DNA from: Pseudomonas sp. ML96
GTDB lineage: Bacteria; Pseudomonadota; Gammaproteobacteria; Pseudomonadales; Pseudomonadaceae
Assembly (NCBI RefSeq): GCF_000761545.1
Contig: NZ_JPMY01000005.1
Location: 43,064 to 107,063 of the forward strand
Length of the DNA: 64,000 bases
Direction of reading: 5' to 3'
The position numbers and the translations under genes are program-made. The notes below the pieces were generated by a model. That model was given only the letters and a program-made list of their open reading frames with translations, did no database searches and was not told the DNA's origin. Below are positions 44,514 through 53,279 of the stretch, piece by piece. The number at the start of each line of letters is the position of its first letter. The first letter of the stretch is position 1.

Positions 44514-45626
44514 GTGACTTCACCAGCTGCCATTTCCGAGGACTCGCAGCAGCAGCTGCGCATCCGCCGCTTCATGATGAGTGTGGCGATGTACGTCCTG
44601 GCTAGCGTTCCGCAGGGTGTCTCGTTGTACAACGGCATTTCCCCGGCCTGGGTGATGCTGCTCTGGGCGGCCATCGCGGTCGCCACCAACCTCGGCTTCT
44701 ATCTGCTGTTCCGCTTCGGCCTCAACCTGCGCTTCCGCGATCCCAGCCTGACCCTGCCGCAGATGGTCGCGGCCATCGCCATGGTGCTGTTCACCCAGAG
44801 TTACGCCGGCGAGGCGCGCGGCGCCTACCTCGTGGTACTGCTGATCATCATGGTGTTCGGCTGCTTCAAGCTACATACCCGCGAACTGCTGGGGCTGAGC
44901 CTGGCCACCATCGTCGCCTATGGCATGACCCTGCCCTTTATCCAGAAGATCGACGGCGAGGACTTCAACCTGGCTGTCGAAATGGTGCTGTGGTGCAGCT
45001 TCTCGGTATTCCTGCCGTTCATTTCCATTCTCGGCGGCAGCATCAGCGATCTGCGCAAGCGGCTGATGGCGAGCAATGCCCAGTTGCAGGAGGTGCTGCA
45101 GCAGGTGACCGAACTGGCCACCCATGACGAGCTGACTGGCGCCTACAACCGCCGCTATCTGCTGGAAATGCTCAACCACGAGAAGAACCGGACCGACCGT
45201 GGCGGCGCTGGCTTCTGCGTGTGCATCCTCGACCTCGACTACTTCAAGCGGATCAACGACACCTACGGGCACCCGGTGGGCGACGAGGTGCTCAAGACCT
45301 TCGCCAACGTGGTGCAGCCGCTGCTGCGCAGCACCGACTTCTTCGCCCGCTATGGCGGCGAGGAGTTCCTGCTGTTCCTGCCGCAGACCTCACTGGAGAT
45401 GGCCCAGCATTGCATCAAGCGTATCCAGGATGCCCTGGCCGAGACCGGGTTCGCCGATCTGCCCGGCGAGGTACGAGTCACCGCGTCCATCGGCGTGGCG
45501 CAGTACTACCTGCAGGAGTCGGTTGCAGCGCTGATCGAGCGCGCCGACAAGGCCCTGTACCGGGCCAAGCAGAACGGCCGCAACCGCATGGAGCTGGCGC
45601 CGTTCCACAAGCCGATTCTGATCTGA
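44514..45626 (+). CDS. Diguanylate cyclase with membrane sensor
   Basis: 370 residues with a GTG start. Five to six N-terminal membrane helices (about 20-185), a short coiled coil (MASNAQLQEVLQQVTELA), then GGDEF. Active site RYGGEEFL; the inhibitory I-site RSTD lies five residues before GGEEF, so product feedback is expected. It makes c-di-GMP. It is convergent with an EAL gene, with only 3 bp between the stops. Confidence 0.92.
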   Translation: MTSPAAISEDSQQQLRIRRFMMSVAMYVLASVPQGVSLYNGISPAWVMLLWAAIAVATNLGFYLLFRFGLNLRFRDPSLTLPQMVAAIAMVLFTQSYAGEARGAYLVVLLIIMVFGCFKLHTRELLGLSLATIVAYGMTLPFIQKIDGEDFNLAVEMVLWCSFSVFLPFISILGGSISDLRKRLMASNAQLQEVLQQVTELATHDELTGAYNRRYLLEMLNHEKNRTDRGGAGFCVCILDLDYFKRINDTYGHPVGDEVLKTFANVVQPLLRSTDFFARYGGEEFLLFLPQTSLEMAQHCIKRIQDALAETGFADLPGEVRVTASIGVAQYYLQESVAALIERADKALYRAKQNGRNRMELAPFHKPILI

Positions 45627-45629
45627 GCC

Positions 45630-46796
45630 TCAGGACAGCCCCGCTGCATCGATATCGAGCAGCAGCAGGCGGCGGCCATTGTCGATGAACTGGCCGGCGG
45701 TCAAGCAGTACTGGTTGCTGGTGGCGTCGCGGTAGGTGCTCGACAGGGTCAGGCGGCGCTCTTCCCAGCCCTCGGCCAGCAACTGATAGAAGTAGGGCCG
45801 CCAGGACCAGTTGTGGCCCAGGTAGCGCGCGTCCTCTTGCCAGTCTTGCCCGTCCCACTGCAGGTTGGGGGTGAGCTGGGTGCCATGCCGGTCGCACTGG
45901 TAGATGCGCAGCAGCCAGGGGTAGTCGCTGGGATTGAGCAGCGAGTCGAGTTGCCCGCCGCGTTCGGCCCAGTGACGCACCAGGCTCATCAGCTCGGCCA
46001 GTTGCTGACGCAGGCTCATCAGCCGTGCGCGTTCGGCCAGCTTGCGCTGCACATACTGCTCGCGCAGGCGGGCGAAGCGCTCGACGAAGGCGTCGGCGGC
46101 GAAGAACTGTTCATCCGGCTTGGCGAACAGGTAGCCCTGCACGTAACGCGCGCCACACTCCAGGGCGAAGTCCAGCTCGGCCTCGGTCTCCACCCCCTCG
46201 GCGATGATCCAGCAGCCGGTCTTCTCCGCCATCTGCGCCAGGGCGCGCACCACCTCGCCACTGGGGCCGCCGCGGGCGGCTTCCTGGAACAGGCGCATGT
46301 CCAGCTTGAGGATGTCTGGCTGTAGTGCCAGCACGCGGTCGAGCTGCGAGTAGCCGGCGCCGAAGTCGTCGATGGCGATGCGTGCACCGGCCTCGCGGTA
46401 GCGCGCCACCACGCCCGTGAGCTTCTGGCTGCCGCCGCCCAGTTCGGTGATCTCGAATACCACGCGTTGCGGCGCCACGCCATGCTGCTGTAGCTGCTTG
46501 AGGCTGGGCAGGGCCTGGTTGGGGCGCAGCCAGGTGATCCAGCGCGGCGAGATATTGATGCTGAGGAACCAGTCGGCGGGCGCGTCACGCAGGCGGGCGA
46601 GGGCGTCGTCGCGAATCTGCCGGTCCAGCCGGCGCAGGTGCGCGGGCGAGACCTTGGGGTCAATGAACAGCGGGCCGACCGAATGCAGGCTGCCATCCTC
46701 ATGGCGCAGCCTGCCGAGGGCTTCGAGGCCGGCGATGCGGCCGGTGGCGGTGTCGATGAAGGGCTGGAACACTGCTAAAGGTTGCCCGTCGATCAC
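45630..46796 (-). CDS. EAL-domain c-di-GMP phosphodiesterase with C-terminal sensor region
   Basis: 388 residues. The EAL domain (about 1-245) has GLEALGRL, SINISP, EITE, IDDFGAGYSQLD, LKLD and EGVETEAEL, so the metal and catalytic residues look intact. After a helix (to about 290) comes a C-terminal domain with YQCDRHGTQLTPNLQ and YRDATSNQYCLTAGQF that resembles a Cache/PAS-type sensor used by pseudomonad EAL proteins. No membrane segment is seen. It opposes the cyclase gene tail to tail. Confidence 0.9.
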   Translation of the reverse strand: MIDGQPLAVFQPFIDTATGRIAGLEALGRLRHEDGSLHSVGPLFIDPKVSPAHLRRLDRQIRDDALARLRDAPADWFLSINISPRWITWLRPNQALPSLKQLQQHGVAPQRVVFEITELGGGSQKLTGVVARYREAGARIAIDDFGAGYSQLDRVLALQPDILKLDMRLFQEAARGGPSGEVVRALAQMAEKTGCWIIAEGVETEAELDFALECGARYVQGYLFAKPDEQFFAADAFVERFARLREQYVQRKLAERARLMSLRQQLAELMSLVRHWAERGGQLDSLLNPSDYPWLLRIYQCDRHGTQLTPNLQWDGQDWQEDARYLGHNWSWRPYFYQLLAEGWEERRLTLSSTYRDATSNQYCLTAGQFIDNGRRLLLLDIDAAGLS

Positions 46797-46883
46797 GAAC
46801 AGTTTCCTTGCACTGATGAAAAACTGACCAGTCAGTTAGACCGATCGCGCTGCATCGCGTCTGCAAGGATGGGGCCAGATGTT

Positions 46884-47195
46884 TCAGCGGTGCTGCTGTT
46901 CGATGTTGGGACGCTGTGTCGCCTGCACCCCGCGAACGACCGGGTAGAGCACCAGGGCGGTCCGGGCCAGCTTGCCGAAGACGCCCAGGCGCCCGCCGAA
47001 CAGCGTCAGCAGCACGCCGGCGGCGACCAACAGCGGGGTCTTGGCACTGGCGGGGTCAGCATGGCGCAGCTGCTGCAGTGGGTGGGTCAGCGGCTGGACG
47101 TTGTAGCGCAGTTGCTGACGATGCATTTCCAGACGCAGGCGCACCAGTTCCTTGCGCATGCTGCGGCGGGCGGAGGCGGACAGTGAATCACTCAT
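46884..47195 (-). CDS. YqjK-like small membrane protein
   Basis: 103 residues: a basic N-terminal helix (RRSMRKELVRLRLEMHRQQL), then one hydrophobic segment (TPLLVAAGVLLTLFGG, about 53-68). Sequence and position match YqjK, third gene of the stress-related yqjD-yqjE-yqjK set. Its start overlaps the yqjE stop by 4 bp. Role unknown. Confidence 0.75.
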   Translation of the reverse strand: MSDSLSASARRSMRKELVRLRLEMHRQQLRYNVQPLTHPLQQLRHADPASAKTPLLVAAGVLLTLFGGRLGVFGKLARTALVLYPVVRGVQATQRPNIEQQHR

Positions 47196-47581
47196 GGCAG
47201 CAGGCGCTCCTTGTCGCGGGCCAGTTCCGCCAGCGTGGCGCGAAATGGCGATTCACCCTCGCGTGCCAGGCACATGGCCTTGCGTACGCACAGCAGCAGG
47301 GCCACGGCGTAGACCACGCAGAGGCCGATGGCGGCGGGTAGTCGGTAGGTGTCCCAGCAGGCGATGAGCACGACGGTCGAGAGTGCGAGCAACACCAGCA
47401 GGCCGAAGATCAGGCTGAGGCCGGAGAAGACGAAGAGACGGAACGAGCGCGACTTCTCCTCCTGGAACTCGATGCCGAGCAGTTCCAGGTGGCCCTGCAG
47501 CAAGCCGACGAAGGCGCCGCCCAGTTTCTTCAGCGAAGGTTTGGGCGCTTCCGCCGCCGGCTTCTGAAGGTCCTCCTGCAT
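47192..47581 (-). CDS. yqjE: YqjE-like phage-holin-family membrane protein
   Basis: 129 residues with two strong membrane helices (about 49-72 and 78-98) after an amphipathic helix GLLQGHLELLGIEFQEEKSR, the pattern of the YqjE (phage holin III superfamily) proteins. In E. coli it lies beside the ribosome-tethering YqjD. It is second in a three-gene operon. Confidence 0.82.
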   Translation of the reverse strand: MQEDLQKPAAEAPKPSLKKLGGAFVGLLQGHLELLGIEFQEEKSRSFRLFVFSGLSLIFGLLVLLALSTVVLIACWDTYRLPAAIGLCVVYAVALLLCVRKAMCLAREGESPFRATLAELARDKERLLP

Positions 47582-47593
47582 GGCATTCCTCCG

Positions 47594-47983
47594 TTAGCGG
47601 CGACCGGCCAGCAGGCCGAGCAGGAAGCCCACGCTGGCGGCGACGCCGATGGTCTGCCAAGGGTGCTGCTGTACGTACTCCTCGGTTTTTTCCACCGCGA
47701 TGCGGCCCTGCTGCTCCAGGCTCTGCTCGGTTTCCTTGAGCAGGCCGCGGGCGCGGCTGAGGTTGTCGCTGATCTTGGCGCGCAGCTCCTGGACCTGATG
47801 GCCGGCCACTTCCGAGGTCTGCCGCAGCAGGCTCTCGGTGTCATGCACCAAGGTCTGGAATTCGGCAGACAGGGCATCCTGAGCCTGGCGCAGGTTGCGG
47901 CGATGGGCTTCCTTGTCGACGTTCGGGGTAGTGCTGCCGCTGGTTTCGAGACCGGACAGATCGGCGTTCGGCGTGATGGACAT
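47594..47983 (-). CDS. DUF883 (YqjD/ElaB) membrane-anchored protein
   Basis: 129 residues: a long amphipathic helix with many charged residues (about 25-100), then a C-terminal anchor TIGVAASVGFLLGLLAGRR preceded by EEYVQQHPW, the diagnostic YqjD/ElaB ending. E. coli YqjD tethers stationary-phase ribosomes to the inner membrane. First gene of the yqjD-E-K operon. Confidence 0.88.
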   Translation of the reverse strand: MSITPNADLSGLETSGSTTPNVDKEAHRRNLRQAQDALSAEFQTLVHDTESLLRQTSEVAGHQVQELRAKISDNLSRARGLLKETEQSLEQQGRIAVEKTEEYVQQHPWQTIGVAASVGFLLGLLAGRR

Positions 47984-48068
47984 AGCGCTCTCCTCTGGAG
48001 TGATGGCGAACTCATGAGTTTCGAGCGAGGCCCATCCGGCTTGGTTCAGGCTATTTTGCGCCTCCTAA

Positions 48069-48083
48069 TGGCACAGCTTTTGC
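48069..48083 (+). promoter_or_regulatory. Sigma-54 promoter candidate for amt
   Basis: TGGCAC-AGCTT-TTGC: GG (48070-48071) and GC (48082-48083) with exactly ten bases between. It implies a start near 48095 and a leader of about 240 bases before amt. A clear paired NtrC site was not found, only a half-site GGTGCA just downstream. The rest of the 349-bp gap (47984-48332) holds only the hairpin at 48185-48204. Confidence 0.6.
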
Positions 48084-48184
48084 CTTCGCATGGTGCATGG
48101 CGTCGCGCCAGCGCCCCTTGTTGGTTCGCTCGGTTCGCGATGGGTCCGCCATTCGCTTTGCTATGTCACTGAAAACAAAGGATG

Positions 48185-48204
48185 AAAATCGCGAGTGCGA
48201 TTTT
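48185..48204 (+). other. Hairpin in the amt leader
   Basis: AAAATCGC-GAGT-GCGATTTT is a perfect 8-bp stem followed by TT, lying between the sigma-54 promoter candidate and the amt start. It could be a weak terminator or attenuator, or the end of a short leader RNA. Confidence 0.45.
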
Positions 48205-48332
48205 TTCGCAAAGGCCTGGCTCCTTTTGCGGGCGTTTTGCGGGTCGTCCTTATTGGGTCTGTGCTCATGGTTGGTGCGAGTGGTGGGTTTAGAGATCGCT
48301 TTTGGTGCTTTATAGGCCGGGGACACCCTTAG

Positions 48333-49541
48333 ATGGAAAACCTCAATAGCGCCGTGGAAACCCTGATCCACGGCTCCAACACCCTGTTCATCCTGCTCGG
48401 CGCCATTATGGTGCTGGCCATGCATGCCGGCTTTGCCTTCCTCGAGGTGGGCACCGTACGGCACAAGAACCAGGTCAACGCCTTGTCGAAGATCCTCTCC
48501 GACTTCGCGGTGTCGGCCCTGGCGTACTTCTTCATCGGCTACTGGGTCGCCTACGGCGTCACCTTCTTCGCCCCGGCGAGCGAGCTGACAGCTGGCAGTG
48601 GCTACGCCCTGGTGAAGTTCTTCTTCCTGCTGACCTTTGCCGCGGCCATTCCGGCGATCATCTCCGGCGGTATCGCCGAGCGCGCCAAGTTCGGCCCGCA
48701 GCTGTGCGCCACGCTGCTGATCGTCGCCTTCGTCTATCCCTTCTTCGAGGGGCTGATCTGGAACGGCAACTTCGGCCTGCAGGCCTGGCTGACCGAGCGT
48801 TTCGGCGCTGCCTTCCATGACTTCGCCGGTTCGGTGGTGGTGCACGCGGTCGGTGGCTGGCTGGCCTTCGGCGCGGTGATCCTCCTCGGTCGTCGTGACG
48901 GGCGCTACCGCGATGGCCGCCTGGTGGCCTTCGCCCCGTCGAACATTCCGTTCCTCGCCCTGGGTTCGTGGATCCTGATCATCGGCTGGTTCGGCTTCAA
49001 TGTGATGAGCGCGCAAACCCTGGGCAGCATCAGCGGCCTGGTGGCGGTCAACTCGCTGATGGCCATGGTTGGCGGCACCGTCGCTGCGCTGCTGGTCGGC
49101 CGCAACGACCCCGGCTTCCTGCACAACGGCCCGCTGGCCGGCCTGGTCGCCATCTGCGCCGGCTCCGACCTGATGCACCCGATCGGCGCCCTGGTCACCG
49201 GCGCCATCGCCGGCGCGCTGTTCGTCTGGGCGTTCACCGCCACCCAGGTGAAGTGGAAGATCGACGACGTGCTCGGCGTGTGGCCGTTGCACGGCCTGTG
49301 CGGCGTGTGGGGCGGCATCGCCTGCGGCATCTTCGGCCAGAGCTACCTGGGCGGTCTGGGCGGTGTCAGCCTGGCCAGCCAGCTGATCGGCACTGCGCTG
49401 GGCGTGCTGGTGGCCCTGTTCGGTGGCTTCCTGGTCTACGGCGTGCTGAAGAATCTCACCGGCATCCGCCTGAACCAGGAGCAGGAGTACTACGGCGCCG
49501 ACCTGGCCATCCACAAGATCGGCGCCAACAGTCAGGACTGA
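48333..49541 (+). CDS. amt: Ammonium transporter (Amt family)
   Basis: 402 residues with eleven predicted helices. The pore twin histidines are visible in AFHDFAGSVVVH and PLHGLCGVWGG; FAFLEVGTVRHKN and the GGIAERAKF loop are family hallmarks. There is no cleavable signal peptide, unlike classic AmtB. It has no adjacent glnK, so its control by a PII protein would be in trans. It conducts ammonium across the inner membrane under nitrogen limitation, in line with the sigma-54 promoter candidate. Confidence 0.95.
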   Translation: MENLNSAVETLIHGSNTLFILLGAIMVLAMHAGFAFLEVGTVRHKNQVNALSKILSDFAVSALAYFFIGYWVAYGVTFFAPASELTAGSGYALVKFFFLLTFAAAIPAIISGGIAERAKFGPQLCATLLIVAFVYPFFEGLIWNGNFGLQAWLTERFGAAFHDFAGSVVVHAVGGWLAFGAVILLGRRDGRYRDGRLVAFAPSNIPFLALGSWILIIGWFGFNVMSAQTLGSISGLVAVNSLMAMVGGTVAALLVGRNDPGFLHNGPLAGLVAICAGSDLMHPIGALVTGAIAGALFVWAFTATQVKWKIDDVLGVWPLHGLCGVWGGIACGIFGQSYLGGLGGVSLASQLIGTALGVLVALFGGFLVYGVLKNLTGIRLNQEQEYYGADLAIHKIGANSQD

Positions 49542-49555
49542 TTGCGTCGCGAATG

Positions 49556-49582
49556 AAAAAGCCCGCCGATTGGCGGGCTTTT
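49556..49582. terminator. Bidirectional rho-independent terminator
   Basis: A-run, GCCCGCC-GATT-GGCGGGC, T-run, between convergent amt and oprD-like genes; the same hairpin as at 246-277. Confidence 0.95.
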
Positions 49583-49596
49583 TCATGCTGCGGGAC

Positions 49597-50862
49597 TTAC
49601 CAGAGCGACAGGCTGTAGCTGAGGATCAGGCGATTCTCATCCAGGTCGTTGCCGAAGTTGCTGCGCGCGGTAGCGTTACGCCATTTCACGCCGAAGTTCT
49701 TCAGCGGGCCTTCCTGGAACACGTAGGCGATGTCGGTGTTGCGTTCCCATTCCTTGCCGTCGCTGCCGGCGACGCCCATGTCGACGTCGTCGCCGCTCAG
49801 GTAGCGGGTCATGAAGGTCAGGCCGGGAATGCCGATGGCGGCGAAGTTGTAGTCATAGCGGGCCTGCCAGGACTTTTCGTCCTTGTTGGCGAAGTCGCCG
49901 ATCTGCACATAGTTGACCAGGAACGGGTCGGTACCGTTGATGTAGGCGAAGCCGGTGTCGCCGCTCATCTTCTGGTAGCCGAGGCCGAAGGCATGGCCGC
50001 CCAGGCTGTAGGTGAACATGGCGTTGAGCGCCTTGTTGTCGACGTTGGTGTTGCCATCGTCGGTCGAGCGCGCCCAGCGGATGTCGGACTTCAGCGACTG
50101 CTTGTCGGCCAGCGGCAGGACGTGTACCAGGCTCAGGTAGTGCTGCTTGTACAGGTCTTCCAGCGCGCCGTAGTGGTAGCTGGTGGTCAGGCTGTCGTTC
50201 CACTTGTAGCTGAGGCCGCCGAAGTCGAACTTGTCGGCGGTGACTCCGGCAGCGCCGGTGATGTTGCGGCGGGCACCGGTGGTCATCGCCATGTCCTCGT
50301 AGTCCGAGGAGTCACGCTGGTTGTACTGTTTGAGGCGACCGGCATCGACGATCAGACCGTCGATCTCGGTGGAGTTCAGCGCACCACCGCTGAAGGCTTG
50401 CGGCAGCAGGCGCGAGTCGTTGGCCTGCACCACCGGCAGCTTGGGCATCAGGGTGCCGACTTTGACCACGCTCTTGGATATCTTCATCTTGGCGGTGGCG
50501 CCCAGATCGCCGTAGTCGTCCTGCGCGCGGCCGGTCTCGCGGTCGCGTTGCAGCAGGCCGGTGCCGCTACGATCGCTACCGGAGTCCAGTTTCACGCCCA
50601 GCGCGCCGATGGCGTCCAGGCCGAAGCCGACGGTGCCTTCGGTGAAGCCGGACTCGTAGCGCAGGATGAAGCCCTGGGCCCATTCCTCGGCCTTGGACTG
50701 GGCGGCGCCTTCCTGGCGGAAGTCGCGGTTCATGTAGAAGTTACGCAGTTCAATACTGGCCTTGCTGTCTTCCAGGAAGGCCGCCTGCGCGAGGGAGGGC
50801 AATGTGAGGCTGGTGCCCAGCGCGGCCAGGGCCACACCACGGGCGAGAGGGGTCTTGCTCAT
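49597..50862 (-). CDS. OprD-family outer-membrane porin
   Basis: 421 residues with a signal peptide (VALAALGTSLTLPSLAQA). Family hallmarks: an early ASIELRNFYMNRDF strand, GLDAIGALGVKLDSG, LMPKLPVV and a C-terminal strand ending in Trp. OprD porins admit basic amino acids, peptides or organic acids; which one cannot be told. Monocistronic. Confidence 0.93.
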   Translation of the reverse strand: MSKTPLARGVALAALGTSLTLPSLAQAAFLEDSKASIELRNFYMNRDFRQEGAAQSKAEEWAQGFILRYESGFTEGTVGFGLDAIGALGVKLDSGSDRSGTGLLQRDRETGRAQDDYGDLGATAKMKISKSVVKVGTLMPKLPVVQANDSRLLPQAFSGGALNSTEIDGLIVDAGRLKQYNQRDSSDYEDMAMTTGARRNITGAAGVTADKFDFGGLSYKWNDSLTTSYHYGALEDLYKQHYLSLVHVLPLADKQSLKSDIRWARSTDDGNTNVDNKALNAMFTYSLGGHAFGLGYQKMSGDTGFAYINGTDPFLVNYVQIGDFANKDEKSWQARYDYNFAAIGIPGLTFMTRYLSGDDVDMGVAGSDGKEWERNTDIAYVFQEGPLKNFGVKWRNATARSNFGNDLDENRLILSYSLSLW

Positions 50863-50970
50863 TGTTATTGTTTCCTCGGCTGGTGAAGGCGCTTCGGTTG
50901 TCCGAAGTCGTTGCAGCCTGAAGACTAAAACATTTCGAAAATATTGCTGCCTCTAGACCTTGGTCGAGGG

Positions 50971-51828
50971 TCATTCCACCCAGTGCGGGTAATAGCCCAG
51001 TGTGCGCTGCACGGATTCGTCATGGGCGGGCACCACGATCAGCTGCGGCTGCTCCTGCAGCAGGGCATGCACCTTTTCCAGCTGCAGGCGGGTGCCTTCG
51101 CGGTCGTTGTCGACCATGTTGCGGCTGATCCAGAACTTTTCCTTCGGACCGGTGAAGCCTTGCAGGCGCCAGCTGGCATCGCCGGTAAAGAAGAAGCGCC
51201 GGCCATCGTCGAGGGTCAGGAACAGGCCCACACCACCTGGCGTATGGCCCGCCAGTGGCACCAATACCAGGCTGCCGTCGCCGAACAGGTCGTGACTGCT
51301 CTCGAAACCCATGAAGGGTTGATCGTCGAACTGATAGGGCACCCAGCGGATGGGGTGGGCGAACTGGCTGGGCAATACGGCTGGAGGTACGGCGATGCGG
51401 CTGAACTCGATCTCTTCATAGGGTGCCCACACCGGCACCTCGGGGAAGTCGGCCAGGCCCGAGGCATGGTCCCAGTGGCTATGGGTGAGGAGGATGCGGT
51501 CGATGCGGATGCCGTCGCGGTCCAGTTGGTCGCGCACCGGCGTCACCTTGCCGTATTGCAGCAGCGGCTTGTCGTACCAGGGCATCTCGGACTCGAACTG
51601 CTGGTCCACCTGGCGTCCCAGTGAGGTATCCAGCAGCAGCGTGGCGGCGTGGTGCTCGATCAGTACGGCCACATGGTTGGCGATGGCCTTCTCGGTCCAG
51701 GCGCCGCCCTCGACGGTGAAGGCGTCCAGGGTTTCGGTTTCGGCGGTCTTGACCAGGGCGAAGCGCAGGCCGGCGGCCTGGGTGGTGCTGGCAAGCGCCA
51801 GCAGCAAGGCGAGGAGTAGGGCGCGCAT
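50971..51828 (-). CDS. Secreted metallo-beta-lactamase-fold hydrolase
   Basis: 285 residues with a signal peptide (LLLALLLALASTTQA). Zinc ligands: HSHWDH motif, GHTPGG His, a D in FFFTGDAS and VPAHDE. It resembles the group annotated as N-acyl homoserine lactonase-like, but a secreted form with this pattern could act on other lactones or esters. Monocistronic, with 87 bp to the GST gene. Confidence 0.85.
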   Translation of the reverse strand: MRALLLALLLALASTTQAAGLRFALVKTAETETLDAFTVEGGAWTEKAIANHVAVLIEHHAATLLLDTSLGRQVDQQFESEMPWYDKPLLQYGKVTPVRDQLDRDGIRIDRILLTHSHWDHASGLADFPEVPVWAPYEEIEFSRIAVPPAVLPSQFAHPIRWVPYQFDDQPFMGFESSHDLFGDGSLVLVPLAGHTPGGVGLFLTLDDGRRFFFTGDASWRLQGFTGPKEKFWISRNMVDNDREGTRLQLEKVHALLQEQPQLIVVPAHDESVQRTLGYYPHWVE

Positions 51829-51915
51829 GTTCAGTGTCCTTGAACGGGCAGGGCGAGTGCAGGCGCGCGATGGCCTGCGTGGGTATGAAGAGGGCTTTTC
51901 ATAGCGGCGTGCCTC

Positions 51916-52512
51916 TCAGAGACCGGGCATGCCGATGTAGCCGGGCAGGGCGCGGATGCGTGCGAACCAGGCGGTAATGTGCGCGTAGGGCGCGAGATCC
52001 ACGCCGCCGTCGCCTGCCAGGGCGACGTAAGGGTAGACCGCAAGGTCGGCGATGGTCGGTGCAGCGCTTTCGGCCAACCAGGCATGATGAGTGAGGTGGG
52101 CATCGAGCAACTCGAGCACCTGTACTGCACGTTGCTGCGCCCCCTCGAGATTGCCGGGCATGCGGAACAGCCTGTGCAGGCGCGCTTGTCCCGGCCCGCG
52201 CGCGGCCTCGTTGGCGGCGAAGCTCAGCCAGGCCGCGACGCGCGCCTGTGTGAGGTTGTCCTGCGGCAGCCAGCTGGCAGCTGCGTAGCGCTTGGCGAGG
52301 TAGGTCAGGATCGCTTGGGAGTCGTAGATCGGCTGGTCTTGGTCCACCAGTACCGGCACCTGGCCGCGCGGGTTTAGCGCGAGAAACTCCGGACGCTTCT
52401 GCTCGCCACCACGCAGATCGACTTCTCGCAGTTCCACCGGCTGGTCGAGCAAAGCAAGGAACAGGCGGACCTTGTAGCAGTTGCCGGAGAGGGTGAAGTC
52501 ATGGAGCAGCAT
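51916..52512 (-). CDS. Glutathione S-transferase
   Basis: 198 residues: an N-terminal thioredoxin-like domain (LSGNCYKVRLFLAL; NPRGQVPVL with the cis-Pro; DSQAILTYL for glutathione binding) and an alpha-helical C-terminal domain with TIADLAVYPY. Divergent from a tetR gene, with a perfect palindromic operator in the 129-bp gap, so it is likely derepressed by an electrophile. Confidence 0.9.
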   Translation of the reverse strand: MLLHDFTLSGNCYKVRLFLALLDQPVELREVDLRGGEQKRPEFLALNPRGQVPVLVDQDQPIYDSQAILTYLAKRYAAASWLPQDNLTQARVAAWLSFAANEAARGPGQARLHRLFRMPGNLEGAQQRAVQVLELLDAHLTHHAWLAESAAPTIADLAVYPYVALAGDGGVDLAPYAHITAWFARIRALPGYIGMPGL

Positions 52513-52549
52513 GGCGAGAGCCTCGTTGTTGGGTTTGACTCGATATTAG

Positions 52550-52563
52550 ACAGACAGGTCTGT
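52550..52563. promoter_or_regulatory. TetR-type operator between gst and tetR
   Basis: ACAGAC-AG-GTCTGT, a perfect inverted repeat, extended as TAGACAGAC on the left and TGTATA on the right. It lies 38-51 bp before the gst start and 79-92 bp before the tetR start. Confidence 0.7.
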
Positions 52564-52641
52564 ATATTTCAAGCGAGACTTTCTCAAACTGGAGCGCCGG
52601 CCTATGCCGCACGCATAATGTCCGCCCGACGGAGGACCCTG

Positions 52642-53199
52642 ATGGCATCGAGCAAACGCGAGCAACTGATCAATACCGCGCTGGAGCTGTTCTATCGCGA
52701 GGGCTATCACGCCACCGGCATCGACCGCATCCTGGCCGAGTCCGGCGTGGCCAAGATGACCCTGTACAAGCACTTCAGATCGAAGGATGAGTTGATCCAG
52801 GCGGTGCTGGAGAATCGCGAGCAGGTCGTGCTGGAACAGTTGGCGGCGCTGCGAGCCAGCGCGTCGCCACGTGAGGCGGTGCTGCTGGTGTTCGATGGCC
52901 TGCATGCGTGGATCAGCGAGGCCGACTTCTGCGGCTGCAGCTTCATCAACGCCGCTGCCGAGTTCCAGGATCGCCAGCATCCGATCCATCAGCAGGCGGC
53001 GACCTTCAAGGCGGCCTTCGCCGAACATCTGCGCCAGGCGCTGGAACAACTCGGTGCGGCGGATGCGCTGCAGCTGGCGAATCAGCTGCAGTTCCTCTTC
53101 GAAGGCGCGCTGAGCATGGCCCACGTGCAGGGCCCGGCCGATCAGGCGCTACAGGCGCGCGCCGCCGCCGAAACCCTGCTGCAAGCCCGCGGGCTATAG
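52642..53199 (+). CDS. TetR-family transcriptional regulator
   Basis: 185 residues from the ATG at 52642, preceded by GGAGG. HTH: FYREGYHATGIDRILAESGV then KMTLYKHFRSKDELI. The C-terminal half, with a single CGCSF stretch, is typical of regulators of GST, NemA-like or reductase genes. Probably represses itself and the divergent GST gene through the palindrome at 52550. Confidence 0.9.
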   Translation: MASSKREQLINTALELFYREGYHATGIDRILAESGVAKMTLYKHFRSKDELIQAVLENREQVVLEQLAALRASASPREAVLLVFDGLHAWISEADFCGCSFINAAAEFQDRQHPIHQQAATFKAAFAEHLRQALEQLGAADALQLANQLQFLFEGALSMAHVQGPADQALQARAAAETLLQARGL

Positions 53200-53279
53200 A
53201 TGCCCGCTGGTCGGTTTACCCTAAAATTTCCCGGCCTGCGGCCGTCAAACTGGCAGTTCACCCTGCCTGGTACGCCATC

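Noticed and set aside
48051..49586. 511-codon minus-strand frame beginning MKKPANRRAF
   Set aside because: It starts inside the amt terminator hairpin and runs antisense to the whole transporter gene. The same false start recurs at the related terminators at 246 and 36878.
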